Shown piece by piece: positions 28,666 through 37,937 of a stretch of DNA of 64,000 nucleotides. Under the pieces are notes generated by a model. That model had not been told where the DNA came from and made no database searches. It was given only the letters and a program-made list of their open reading frames with translations. Position 1 is the stretch's first letter; every line of letters begins with the position of its first letter. The translations under genes were made by a program, and so were the position numbers. The stretch is from Polaribacter irgensii 23-P (lineage in GTDB: Bacteria > Bacteroidota > Bacteroidia > Flavobacteriales > Flavobacteriaceae). The stretch lies in assembly GCF_000153225.1 (NCBI RefSeq), contig NZ_CH724148.1, positions 1,692,842-1,756,841 on the forward strand, written 5' to 3'.

Positions 28666-31600
28666 TTATAGAGTGCCCAATTGATATTGTAGTTCAATGG
28701 TCTGTTGGTTGTATTGATTGATATATTGTAAATGCGTCTGCTTTATCCTGATGGCACTGTTGAGAATCGTTATGTAGTTTACATAATCTATTTCACCTTC
28801 CTTAGATGCCAATTGTGCGGTGGTTATTTGTTCCTCCGCTAAAAGCAATGCCCCTTCTTCGTAATACTTTAATGTCTTCTTCGTTTTCTCAAGGGATTTG
28901 AGTAGTTGAGAAATAGTACTTTCTGTAATTGCTTCTTGCTCTAAATATTGGTTTTCTGCGATCATTACACTTGCTTTGGCGGCTTTTACCCTTGATTTTT
29001 GTGGGAAAAACCATAACGGAATTTGAATTCCTGCTTGATAGCTATTAAATCCTGAAACATTAGCGACCACTTGCCGTCCGTACGAGAGACTGAATTTTGG
29101 TAAAAACTTCGATTTTTCGACACTCACATTGGCTTTGCTGACTGCTACGCTTTGAAGGGAATATTGTAGAATTGGATTATTTGCCACAGAAGTAGCATCC
29201 ATCAATCTGTTTAAATTCATCGGCTTGTATAAAACGGAAACAGTTTCAATGGGTTCATCTGTTCCTAAATATTGCGTTAAGGCGCGTTTGGCAATTTCAA
29301 TATCATCAGAAGCTTGTTGTCGAAACACCTGAACTTTTTGGTATTCCGAAGAAGCGGAAATGAATTCTAACTTGCCTGTTTCTCCAGTGTTATATCGCAG
29401 CTGTGCCGCTGTTTTAAAATTTGCATACACATTATCTAGTTGCTCTGCAAAAAGCAATTGCGCCTTGTTGTAATTTATTTGCTCATAGGCCAGCATCACG
29501 TTCCTCACTAATTGCTGCGCATTCACCGCATAGAATTTTTCACCCAAAGCCACTCGTTGTTTGTAGAATTTAGATTTTGAAAAACCTGAAAGCAAATCGA
29601 TATTCCCTTGCTGCACCCCAACAGTGGTCTGCACTCCAGGAATGTTATTGCTATATTCATCTTTTCCTGTAAAAACCTTTGTGTTTCCCATGTCGAAACT
29701 TGTGCCTTCCATAGCTCTTTCACGTGCTATAAAAGCTTGGCTTTCTTTAAGGGACGGGTAATTTTGCTTTGCCATTGCAATGGCATCTGCCAACGTAATG
29801 GTATTTGGAATTGCCCTGTCTTTATTTATTTCTTGTGCAAAACTACTTGTAGAGGTAAACGCAACACCGAACAACAAGAGTATGGTAATTACTATATTAT
29901 TTTTATTGAGGTAGTTTTCGTCGCCACCATTCCCTTTGTTATTTTTTCGTGCTTCGAGCCAATAATAAAGAACCGGAAGAACAACCAAGGTTAGAAAGGT
30001 TGCTGTAAGCAAGCCACCAATGATCACAGTTGCCAATGGTCGTTGTACTTCAGCGCCTCCCGAGGTAGAAATTGCCATTGGAATAAAGCCCATGACGGCT
30101 GCAGTGGCGGTTAGCAAAATTGGACGCAAACGCTCGTGCGTACCTTCGTAGATGCGTTTTTTTAAATTTGTCATTCCACTTTCTTTTAGTTCGTTGAATT
30201 TGTTTATCAGTACTAGCCCGTTCAATACCGCAACGCCAAATAAAACGATAAAACCAACGCCAGCAGAAATACTGAAAGGCATACCGCGAATCCAGAGTGC
30301 AAATACGCCGCCAATAGCTGCCAATGGTACCGCCATATAAATCATGATGGATTGTGAAATTGATCTCAACGCAAAGTAGAGTAGTATAAAGATTAAAAAT
30401 AACGCGATCGGTACTACAATCATTAAACGGTCTGTAGCTCGTTGTAAATTTTCAAAAGATCCGCCGTAGGTTAAGTAATAGCCAGATGGTAATTGAACTT
30501 CGGTTTCTAGTTTTTGTTGAATTTCTTCCACCATCGTTTTTACATCCCGACCACGAACATTGACACCTATAGAAACACGACGGTACGTATTGTCCCTTGA
30601 AATTTGCATTGGGCCAGGTTTATAGCTGATGTCTGCCACCTCTTTTAAAGGCACTTGATTGCCACTAGGCAGGTCAATATAGAGGTTTTTAAGGCTGTTA
30701 ATGTCCGTTCTAAATTCCTTGGCCAAACGGATAACTACATCAAACCGTTTTTCACCTTCAAAAATTACACTGGCCGTTTCGCCTGCAAATGCTGCACTTA
30801 CATAATGGTTCAATTCGTCAACAGTTACGCCATACTGTGCCATTTTTGCACGGTTGTACACCACGGTCATTTGTGGCAAACCACGAGTCGCTTCCACATT
30901 GAGGTCTGCAGCTCCTGGAACAGTTCTAATAACATCAGCGATCTCTTGAATCTTTTTTGCCAGAACTTCTAAATCCTCGCCATATAGTTTTATGGCAACA
31001 TCTTCTCGAACACCGGTTAATAATTCATTGAATCGAAGTTCTACGGGTTGCGTAAACACAAAATTGACACCTGAAATTACAGAAATTTTCTCTTGAATTT
31101 TTTCGATGAGTTCCTCCTTACTATCTGCTGAAGTCCATTTACTTTTATCTTTTTCTAGAATTATATAGCTGTCGGCAATATCCATCGGCATGGGGTCTGT
31201 TGGAATTTCAGCGACACCAATTCTTGACACCATTGTTTTTACCTCGGGAAATTGATTTACGATGTTCTGTAGTTTTTTGGAAGCCTCAATCGATTCGGTA
31301 AGACTACTACCTGGTTTAATCAAAGCTTGCATTGCGATATCACCTTCATCAAATTTTGGAATAAATTCGCCTCCCATTGTGGTAAAAATGAAACTTGCAA
31401 TCAGTAATAAAGCTACCGCACTGCTAATGGCAGCTGCTTTAAAACGAAGTGCAAAATTTAACAGCGGCACATATGCACGATTTAGGCCGCTCATAATTTT
31501 ATCGCTGAATCTGTCAATCTTATTTTCAAATTTGGCAAACCAGTTATTTTGGTTTTTAGCGGGTTTTAAAAAAAGTGCCGAAATCATTGGGACATAGGTA

Positions 31601-33081
31601 AGGCAAAGGATAATAGCACCTAAAACGGCAAAACCAAATGTAAACGCCATGGGGCGGAACATTTTTCCTTCAATCCCTGTCAAGAAAAGAATGGGTGTGA
31701 AAACGATTAGAATGATCAATTGTCCGAAAAAGGCAGAATTCATCATTTTACTTGCGGCATCATACGCGATTGCATCCATTTCCGCTTGGTCAATTATTGA
31801 TGTGGTTTTACGCATCCGCTGATGAATCTGGAATACCATTCCTTCCACGATGATTACCGCACCATCTACAATGATTCCAAAGTCAATTGCACCCAAGGAC
31901 ATGAGGTTTGCCCAAACGCCAAATTGTTTCATTAAAATAAAAGCAAATAGCAATGATAATGGGATTACGGAGGCCGTGATCAAGCCACCACGGAAACTTC
32001 CTAAAAGAAGTACCAACACAAAAATTACGATGAGTGACCCTTCAATAAGGTTTTTCTCGACGGTACTTGTGGTTCTGTCAATGAGATCGCTTCGGCTTAA
32101 AAAGGGTGCTATATAAACGCCTTTCGGCAATGACTTTTGAATTTCTTTGATGCGTATTTCTACATTCTTAATTACTTCGCTTGGGCTTTCTCCTTTCAGC
32201 ATTAATATTTGCCCCCCAACGGATTCGTGCCCATCTTGAGTGAAAGCACCATACCGTACTTGACTGGCATATCCTACTTTTTCTGCCACATCTCTAATTA
32301 ATATGGGACTTCCGTTTTGCGATGTTACCCATATATTTTCCAAATCTTCTAAACTGCGCGCCAGTCCTTCGCCTCTTATAAAATTAGCTTGATGGTTTTT
32401 TTCGATATAAGCACCGCCAGTATTCGCATTATTTACTTTTAGAGCCTCAAAAACCTGATTGATAGTAATGCCAAAACTTTTGAGTTTGTCAGGGTTTATT
32501 GCTACTTCGTATTGTTTCACATATCCGCCAAATGCGTTGACTTCAACAACGCCAGGTACTAAAGCCATTTGGCGTTTTACCAACCAATCTTGTATTGTAC
32601 GAAGTTCCATTGCATCGTATTTATCTCCATAGCCCTCCTTTACTTTTAGCGTGTATTGATAAATTTCACCCAATCCTGTAGTAATAGGGGCCATAAATGG
32701 TTTGCCAAATCCTTGGGGAATTTCTTCGCTGACTTCTCTAAGTTTTTCTTGTACCAGCTGGCGCGGAAGATAGGTTCCAGATGCATCTTTAAAAACGATT
32801 GTTACTACGGATAGCCCAAAACGGGAAACGGAACGCAGCTCGACAACGTCTGGTAAATTTGCCATTGCTAGCTCCACTGGATAGGTTACAAATTGTTCAA
32901 TATCTTCTGTTCCTAAATTAGGGGCAACCGTAATTACTTGTACTTGATTATTGGTTATATCGGGCACAGAACCCAATTTTATAGTGGCCATAGCGTAGAC
33001 ACCTGTGCCGATAAGCGCCACAATAAATAGGCCAATAATAAATTTATTTTTTATGGAAAATGAAATGATTTTATCAATCAT
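28666..33081 (-). CDS. CusA/CzcA heavy-metal RND pump fused to a TolC-like outer membrane factor
   Basis: The N-terminal ~1040 residues form a complete heavy-metal-efflux RND proton antiporter: MIDKIISFSIKNKF start, LGSVPDITNNQVQV, FGIIVDGAVIIVEG in helix 4, and the closing LVVLPVLYYWLEARKN. After a linker, residues about 1055-1080 form a new signal-like hydrophobic helix ending SSFAQ. Residues about 1085-1471 then form a TolC/CusC-like outer membrane factor (LADAIAMAKQNYPSLKESQA, QLRYNTGETGKLEFI). Pump and channel are thus one polypeptide; I recall such fusions from other Bacteroidetes. The adaptor gene follows. Substrate is probably Cu(I)/Ag(I) or Co/Zn/Cd; sequence does not decide. Confidence 0.93.
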   Translation of the reverse strand: MIDKIISFSIKNKFIIGLFIVALIGTGVYAMATIKLGSVPDITNNQVQVITVAPNLGTEDIEQFVTYPVELAMANLPDVVELRSVSRFGLSVVTIVFKDASGTYLPRQLVQEKLREVSEEIPQGFGKPFMAPITTGLGEIYQYTLKVKEGYGDKYDAMELRTIQDWLVKRQMALVPGVVEVNAFGGYVKQYEVAINPDKLKSFGITINQVFEALKVNNANTGGAYIEKNHQANFIRGEGLARSLEDLENIWVTSQNGSPILIRDVAEKVGYASQVRYGAFTQDGHESVGGQILMLKGESPSEVIKNVEIRIKEIQKSLPKGVYIAPFLSRSDLIDRTTSTVEKNLIEGSLIVIFVLVLLLGSFRGGLITASVIPLSLLFAFILMKQFGVWANLMSLGAIDFGIIVDGAVIIVEGMVFQIHQRMRKTTSIIDQAEMDAIAYDAASKMMNSAFFGQLIILIVFTPILFLTGIEGKMFRPMAFTFGFAVLGAIILCLTYVPMISALFLKPAKNQNNWFAKFENKIDRFSDKIMSGLNRAYVPLLNFALRFKAAAISSAVALLLIASFIFTTMGGEFIPKFDEGDIAMQALIKPGSSLTESIEASKKLQNIVNQFPEVKTMVSRIGVAEIPTDPMPMDIADSYIILEKDKSKWTSADSKEELIEKIQEKISVISGVNFVFTQPVELRFNELLTGVREDVAIKLYGEDLEVLAKKIQEIADVIRTVPGAADLNVEATRGLPQMTVVYNRAKMAQYGVTVDELNHYVSAAFAGETASVIFEGEKRFDVVIRLAKEFRTDINSLKNLYIDLPSGNQVPLKEVADISYKPGPMQISRDNTYRRVSIGVNVRGRDVKTMVEEIQQKLETEVQLPSGYYLTYGGSFENLQRATDRLMIVVPIALFLIFILLYFALRSISQSIMIYMAVPLAAIGGVFALWIRGMPFSISAGVGFIVLFGVAVLNGLVLINKFNELKESGMTNLKKRIYEGTHERLRPILLTATAAVMGFIPMAISTSGGAEVQRPLATVIIGGLLTATFLTLVVLPVLYYWLEARKNNKGNGGDENYLNKNNIVITILLLFGVAFTSTSSFAQEINKDRAIPNTITLADAIAMAKQNYPSLKESQAFIARERAMEGTSFDMGNTKVFTGKDEYSNNIPGVQTTVGVQQGNIDLLSGFSKSKFYKQRVALGEKFYAVNAQQLVRNVMLAYEQINYNKAQLLFAEQLDNVYANFKTAAQLRYNTGETGKLEFISASSEYQKVQVFRQQASDDIEIAKRALTQYLGTDEPIETVSVLYKPMNLNRLMDATSVANNPILQYSLQSVAVSKANVSVEKSKFLPKFSLSYGRQVVANVSGFNSYQAGIQIPLWFFPQKSRVKAAKASVMIAENQYLEQEAITESTISQLLKSLEKTKKTLKYYEEGALLLAEEQITTAQLASKEGEIDYVNYITILNSAIRIKQTHLQYINQYNQQTIELQYQLGTL

Positions 33082-33203
33082 ATAAAATGTATTAATTCAA
33101 TTAAACGTCGCGAAAATATCTCAAATTTTTGGGACTAATCGCAGATATAAGGGACCCGTGAATGGTCACAATAGGATAGCATTATCCTAAAATTTAAATT
33201 GAG

Positions 33204-33509
33204 TTATATTCTGGGAGGTTGTAAAATAGAAGTAGAAAAGCTTTTTTCTGAAACGATTAAATAGAAAAAATCTTCAGTAGAAATATAGGACATAGCAAGC
33301 TGTGTGTCCTCGAATTGGAAATAGGTAGCACTAATATGGCAACATTGGCAAATACAAAAAGGTGAACACAAATCTAACCATTGATGTTGGCCTCCGATAT
33401 CTTGTGAAAATTCAGTTTTAACATTAATATCATGCGCATCATAATCCACACAAGGTGCTAAATTAAGTGCAAAAATGTAGATTGATAATATAAATGCGAA
33501 CGATTTCAT
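33204..33509 (-). CDS. Small Cys-rich exported protein (DUF6660-like) of the metal efflux operon
   Basis: This is a 101-residue protein with an N-terminal signal helix and a Cys/His cluster LCSPFCICQCCHI (about residues 47-59). It resembles the DUF6660 proteins that, from memory, precede CusA-type pump genes in Bacteroidetes. The cluster suggests metal binding in the periplasm. It lies 122 bases upstream of the pump gene on the same strand and is likely the first gene of the operon. A -7 element lies five bases before the ATG, so the transcript may be leaderless. Confidence 0.65.
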   Translation of the reverse strand: MKSFAFILSIYIFALNLAPCVDYDAHDINVKTEFSQDIGGQHQWLDLCSPFCICQCCHISATYFQFEDTQLAMSYISTEDFFYLIVSEKSFSTSILQPPRI

Positions 33510-33514
33510 TGTTG

Positions 33515-33522
33515 CAAAGGTA
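33515..33522 (-). promoter_or_regulatory. -7 element of the metal efflux operon, probably leaderless
   Basis: Minus-strand TACCTTTG ends five bases before the ATG at 33509, so transcription should start at or next to the start codon. A TTG lies 14 bases upstream, shorter than the usual 17-23 spacing. Confidence 0.4.
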
Positions 33523-33841
33523 AGAATTTATTTGTGCAATGTTGTTGTAAAAACAGTTCTTGGTTTTGAGGGTTTGTGCGATTGGAAAAAATGAAAGTGC
33601 TTTTATGTGGTTGGCTTTTTGATGGTCTTTATTTAAAGTTGGGATCTATGTTTAACGTGCAGCGAAGGTTTTGGGACCGTATTTGTTGCTGTGGTAAAGT
33701 AGTTGTTCTTTGCAGCTGTAAAATGCTGCAGTACAATTAAGACGAAAAATTTATAAGCTGTTGTGTTAAAAAAGAGCGTGTCCTATTTTAGACTGCAAAT
33801 GTTGTTTTGATATGCTTGGTTGTATCGCAGAAGGGTTGCGC
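33523..33841. other. Intergenic region without a recognisable gene
   Basis: I see no convincing ORF, RNA or repeat here. It separates the metal efflux operon from the 3' end of the PspA/polyamine operon. No clear terminator hairpin was found. Confidence 0.5.
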
Positions 33842-34387
33842 TTATAACGGAATATTGGTCTTGCCATTTTTTAATAAAAAAGCAATAAGAACCCCGGCAA
33901 CTGCACCAAAAAGATGTCCTTCCCAGGAGATATAACTTCTTACAGATGGGAATATTCCCCAAAGTAAGCCACCATAGACTGCGCCCACAGCTATTGATAT
34001 AAAAATTGGAATGTATTTTTTCTCTAGTATTCCATTCACAACGAGAAAAGCGACAAGCCCATATATAAGTCCGCTAGCACCAATATGATTTGCATTTCTC
34101 CCAAAAATCCAAACAAGTAGTCCGCCTGTGATGGTAATGAATAAAAAGACAGCGACTGTTTTTGTGGGGTAAACGGTATTTAGTATTATTAGCAGTGTAA
34201 TTAAAGGAACTGTGTTGGATAGTAAGTGGCGAATTCCACTATGTAAAAAAGGTGCAGTAAAAATGCCGATAAGTCCATGTGTGGTCCGAGGAACAATTCC
34301 AAATTTTGCAATGGGAATAAAAAGGCCAATAAAATAAACAGCATAGAGTAGCACTACTAGTTGAAGGATGTATTTATGTTGAATCAT
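33842..34387 (-). CDS. Rhomboid-family intramembrane serine protease
   Basis: This is a six-helix membrane protease of 181 residues that cuts substrates within the bilayer. The catalytic Ser105 is in HIGASGLIYG and the catalytic His158 is in WEGHLFGAVAG. HLLSNTVP (about residues 54-61) supplies the oxyanion-stabilising His/Asn of helix 2. All key residues are present, so it should be active. It is the last gene of the PspA/polyamine operon, three bases after the channel gene. A regulatory cleavage role in that stress module is possible but inferred. Confidence 0.88.
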   Translation of the reverse strand: MIQHKYILQLVVLLYAVYFIGLFIPIAKFGIVPRTTHGLIGIFTAPFLHSGIRHLLSNTVPLITLLIILNTVYPTKTVAVFLFITITGGLLVWIFGRNANHIGASGLIYGLVAFLVVNGILEKKYIPIFISIAVGAVYGGLLWGIFPSVRSYISWEGHLFGAVAGVLIAFLLKNGKTNIPL

Positions 34388-34390
34388 ATT

Positions 34391-35170
34391 TTAAAGATTT
34401 TTTCCACAGGTTGGACAACATTCTTTGTTTTTCACTTTTTTACCTTTTTTTGATTTCTTTTCAGCCTGAATTTTTTCAATGAAAGCGGAACTAATGATTC
34501 CCGTTGGAAGTGCAACAAAGCCAATTCCTATCAAAGCAATAATACCACTTAAAATTTTACCCAAAGCGGTCACAGGATATACATCTCCGTACCCTACTGT
34601 AGTTAAAGTTGCAACCGCCCACCAGACCGCATCTCCGATACTTGCAAATTTTTCTGGTTGTGCATCATGTTCTATATAATACATAAGGGTAGAGGATAAG
34701 ATCATCAATACAAAAGTTACAAATACGGTGATAGACAGTTCCGCTTTTGTTTCTCTAAAAATGTATTGTATTGTTTTTAATGATTTGGAATACCGACTAA
34801 GTTTGAAAATTCGAAGTAGCCTAAATAAACGAAGAATTCGGACAATTCTCAAATCGAAAGGAAAAATAAAAGGCAGATAAAATGGAATAATTGCAATTAA
34901 ATCAATAATTCCTAAAGTAGAAAAGGCAAAATTTAGCCGTTCTTTTTTGTCTTCTTTCGTTTTGTCTGAAACCCAAATTCGAAGGAGATATTCTATCGTA
35001 AAGATGGCTACTGAAAAGATTTCGAAGGAATAAAAGAAGAGACCATAATTGTCGTTTAATTCTTTATATGATTCAAGAATTAAAGTCAGTACATTTAAAA
35101 CAATAAGGGCGTAAATAAATTTTATAAAATATTTGTTATCATTGATAAAAACCCTTACTTTTTTTTTCAT
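34391..35170 (-). CDS. Voltage-gated-like potassium channel
   Basis: This is a six-transmembrane ion channel. The S4 sensor carries regularly spaced arginines (RIVRILRLFRLLRIF, about residues 108-122). The pore loop contains TLTTVGYGD (about residues 189-196), the K+ selectivity filter. The C-terminus is short and basic and ends in CCPTCGKNL, resembling a half zinc ribbon. There is no cyclic-nucleotide or RCK domain. It lies between speD and the rhomboid gene with gaps of 10 and 3 bases, so it is part of one operon. K+ flux coupled to polyamine synthesis and PspA suggests a membrane-potential stress role (inference). Confidence 0.9.
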   Translation of the reverse strand: MKKKVRVFINDNKYFIKFIYALIVLNVLTLILESYKELNDNYGLFFYSFEIFSVAIFTIEYLLRIWVSDKTKEDKKERLNFAFSTLGIIDLIAIIPFYLPFIFPFDLRIVRILRLFRLLRIFKLSRYSKSLKTIQYIFRETKAELSITVFVTFVLMILSSTLMYYIEHDAQPEKFASIGDAVWWAVATLTTVGYGDVYPVTALGKILSGIIALIGIGFVALPTGIISSAFIEKIQAEKKSKKGKKVKNKECCPTCGKNL

Positions 35171-35180
35171 GCTGTATGTT

Positions 35181-35498
35181 TTATGCGATACTTATATTCT
35201 TTTGTGCGTTTACTTTAAGCACAAACAAGTCTCGTTTTGCTTTATTACAGCTACTAAGCTCTACATAGCTTTTACTACTTTCAGGAAAGGTGTGAATTGC
35301 TAAATGACTTTCGCCTAAAAGCCAAAAACAGGTATATCCTTGTTCCGTAAAATGGTGCTCATTAAAAAGTACAATGGTAAAGTCAACTTCTGTTAAAAAA
35401 CGTTCAAAAGTCTCCCGTAGTTCTTGTGGCTCCGTGCAGTCAGTCCAAAATTTATGGCTGTATATGTGTGCTTCTGTATGTTTATAAATAGTGCTCAT
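35181..35498 (-). CDS. speD: S-adenosylmethionine decarboxylase proenzyme, bacterial SpeD/SpeH type
   Basis: This enzyme makes decarboxylated AdoMet, the aminopropyl donor for spermidine. The self-processing site is Glu63-Ser64 in LLGESHLAIHTFPE, where Ser64 would become the pyruvoyl group. His69 and Cys84 (LSSCNKAKRD) match the processing and proton-donor residues of the family. The length of about 105 is slightly short but complete. ATG 35498 lies two bases after the spermidine synthase stop, indicating translational coupling. The neighbour uses its product directly. Confidence 0.88.
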   Translation of the reverse strand: MSTIYKHTEAHIYSHKFWTDCTEPQELRETFERFLTEVDFTIVLFNEHHFTEQGYTCFWLLGESHLAIHTFPESSKSYVELSSCNKAKRDLFVLKVNAQKNISIA

Positions 35499-35500
35499 AA

Positions 35501-37057
35501 TTAATATAAATCCCAATTGCCGTCTAAATAATACTGGTAAAGAACAGGGTTGTGAATTTTGTTTATTTCAAGGCTATCGGCTGGTTTATAGAACTCTTTT
35601 CCAAAGGAGGTCATCAATTGCATGGCCTCTGTATTGATCCATTTGGTTTCAATATTTTTAAAGTCGATCTTTTGTAATTTGTATTTTAATTTCTGTGCAT
35701 TTACACCCTGGCTTTTAGTGCCAATAATCCATCCCCACTCGCCCATAGATAATACTTGGTTGTGAAGCTTTACTGTTTTGAAACCGGCAGATTGCATGGT
35801 TTTATTGATACAATTATAGGCTTTAGTTGCAAAGTACGGGCTTCCTGCTTGCGTAATTATTAGTCCATTAGGTCTTAATTTACGCTTGCAGAGAGAATAG
35901 AATTCGTGGGAATAAAGTCTCCCCAACTCAATGCTTCTGGGGTCTGGTAAATCGGCAATTATAATATCATAAAATTCACTGTTATTTTGTTCGAGGTGAA
36001 TGTATGCGTCTTTATTAAAAATTTCTAGTTTGTCGTTGTGCATACTTCCTTTATTAATGTCAATTAAAACAGGGTGGTTGCGGCCTAAATCTGTCATTTT
36101 TGGATCGAGGTCTACCATGTCTATTTTTTCAACACTCGGGTATTTTAAAAGTTCTCTTACGGCACAGCCATCACCACCCCCAAGAATTAGTATGCGTTGT
36201 GGTTTTGGATGTAATTGCATGATCGGATGCACTAGTGGCTCATGATACATTTTTTCATCAATAGAGCAAAATTGTAAGTTTCCGTTCAAATACAGCCAGT
36301 GCTCGTTTTTCCATTCGGTCAATACAATTTTTTGATATTCAGTTTGTTCTGAATAGACCACTTTGTCCTTATATTTTTTTTGTTCTCCCCATTCAATAAT
36401 AGGTTCTGTAAAGGAAATCCCGGTAATTAAAGCGGCAAAAACTACAAACAATATAGCCTGTAATTTAAGGGTACTGCGTTTGTTGATTTTATCTTTAAAG
36501 CGATAAAATACAATTAAGGCTACTAAAAAATTAATAATACCCAATACAAAGGGAGTATATGCTAATCCGAGCATCGGCAATCCAATAAAGGCGAAAAATA
36601 CGCCACCTATTAGACTGCCGTAATAATCTTTTTCTAAAATGGAAGAAATATTACTTTTCAGGTCTTCATACTCCTTATTTATCCGAACGACTAAAGGAAT
36701 TTCTAGTCCTATTAGCAATCCAATAATCATACTTAAAGAGTAAATTACAATGCCGTAGTATTCACTTATAGAAGCTAAAGTATATACCAAAACGGAAGAA
36801 AAGGCAACAATTAATGAAAGTGTAGTTTCTAAAATTAAAAAATTTTGAATTAAATTTTTTGTAATTAATTTGCTCAGTCTGCTCCCTAATCCCATGCAGA
36901 ACAACATTAAGGAAACAATCATCGTCCATTGAAAAATTGAATTTCCAATAAAATAGGTTGCTAAAGTAGATAAGGTGTACTCCGCCACAATTCCTGCAAA
37001 GCCGGTTGCAAAAATAGCCAATTTTAAAATAAATGAATTGTTTTTTAAATACTCCAT
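35501..37057 (-). CDS. speE: Membrane-anchored spermidine synthase
   Basis: The N-terminal half (about residues 10-210) has seven or so membrane helices. The C-terminal half is an aminopropyltransferase domain. The AdoMet-type binding loop is ILGGGDGCAVRELL, followed by VDLDPKMTDLGRNHP, and the catalytic Asp region is IIADLPDPRS. Integral-membrane spermidine synthases are a known subfamily. The gene overlaps the DUF350 gene by 13 bases and is followed at two bases by speD. Together they would make spermidine or an aminopropylated derivative close to the membrane. Confidence 0.9.
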   Translation of the reverse strand: MEYLKNNSFILKLAIFATGFAGIVAEYTLSTLATYFIGNSIFQWTMIVSLMLFCMGLGSRLSKLITKNLIQNFLILETTLSLIVAFSSVLVYTLASISEYYGIVIYSLSMIIGLLIGLEIPLVVRINKEYEDLKSNISSILEKDYYGSLIGGVFFAFIGLPMLGLAYTPFVLGIINFLVALIVFYRFKDKINKRSTLKLQAILFVVFAALITGISFTEPIIEWGEQKKYKDKVVYSEQTEYQKIVLTEWKNEHWLYLNGNLQFCSIDEKMYHEPLVHPIMQLHPKPQRILILGGGDGCAVRELLKYPSVEKIDMVDLDPKMTDLGRNHPVLIDINKGSMHNDKLEIFNKDAYIHLEQNNSEFYDIIIADLPDPRSIELGRLYSHEFYSLCKRKLRPNGLIITQAGSPYFATKAYNCINKTMQSAGFKTVKLHNQVLSMGEWGWIIGTKSQGVNAQKLKYKLQKIDFKNIETKWINTEAMQLMTSFGKEFYKPADSLEINKIHNPVLYQYYLDGNWDLY

Positions 37058-37914
37058 GTAATCAATATTGCGGCGGCAACGTAAGCAAAAGCCTCGATCA
37101 ATCCAGCACCAACATTTGGTTTCTCTTGGTTTATAATTTCATCGGTAAGTTTTCTGCCAGGCAATAAGATCTTGTCCGCAAAAAGGCGTATTATCGGCAA
37201 TAATATGCATCCTAATACTGTCTGTATACTGATGTCTACAAGTGTAGTGGTCCAGTTTACAAAAGGGTCTAAAATGGCATTCATAGTAATAATACCAATG
37301 GCAAGTATGGCGCCGGCAAAGCTGATTCCCGCTGCAACATTGTCATTTTCTATTTCGGTATGAATATCATAACGGATCCAAGAAGTAAAGATTTTTGAAG
37401 CGATAATCAGTACAAAATTTCCAATGATCCAGTAGATCAAGAAGGTTGATATTCCATTTAAAAGTGTTGCTGATTCACCGATTAAAGCACCGTATAAAAT
37501 AAGTCCATTTGCAATATAGATGGCAGCTTCTATAATGCCAGACCCTTCATTTTTATCTGTGATAATTTCTTTCTTTAAATCAAATTTTGTTAGAATTAGT
37601 TGATTGCTTATCCATGCTGCGATTAGTAATAGTGCAATTCCAAGGATTCCATACACAAAAATAAGCATGATATCTGTCGCAAAATCATAGCTTTCACCCA
37701 CAATTGTTCCTCCAATAACAATGATTAAAGCGGTAAAGTATCCGACATAAGAAAGAATGAATGCAAAGTTATCTTTTTCAACTAATTCTTGTTGAACGTT
37801 GATTTTTGGATGCAGCAATTTATAAGCAAATTTTCCAATAATAAAAATAATCAAACCACTTACGGTATATCCTAGAGAATGAGATAAATCTATAATATTT
37901 ATATATTTTTCCAT
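37045..37914 (-). CDS. DUF350-domain membrane protein (YjfL-like)
   Basis: This is a hydrophobic protein of 289 residues with two DUF350 units (about residues 10-140 and 150-285), each of about four helices, so eight helices in total. E. coli YjfL is a single-unit member next to the PspA paralogue YjfJ. Biochemical function is unknown. It overlaps the spermidine synthase gene by 13 bases and follows the Ser-rich lipoprotein gene by 23 bases, firmly inside the operon. Confidence 0.82.
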   Translation of the reverse strand: MEKYINIIDLSHSLGYTVSGLIIFIIGKFAYKLLHPKINVQQELVEKDNFAFILSYVGYFTALIIVIGGTIVGESYDFATDIMLIFVYGILGIALLLIAAWISNQLILTKFDLKKEIITDKNEGSGIIEAAIYIANGLILYGALIGESATLLNGISTFLIYWIIGNFVLIIASKIFTSWIRYDIHTEIENDNVAAGISFAGAILAIGIITMNAILDPFVNWTTTLVDISIQTVLGCILLPIIRLFADKILLPGRKLTDEIINQEKPNVGAGLIEAFAYVAAAILITWSI

Positions 37915-37937
37915 GTTTTGTGCGCGTTTACTGCTTG

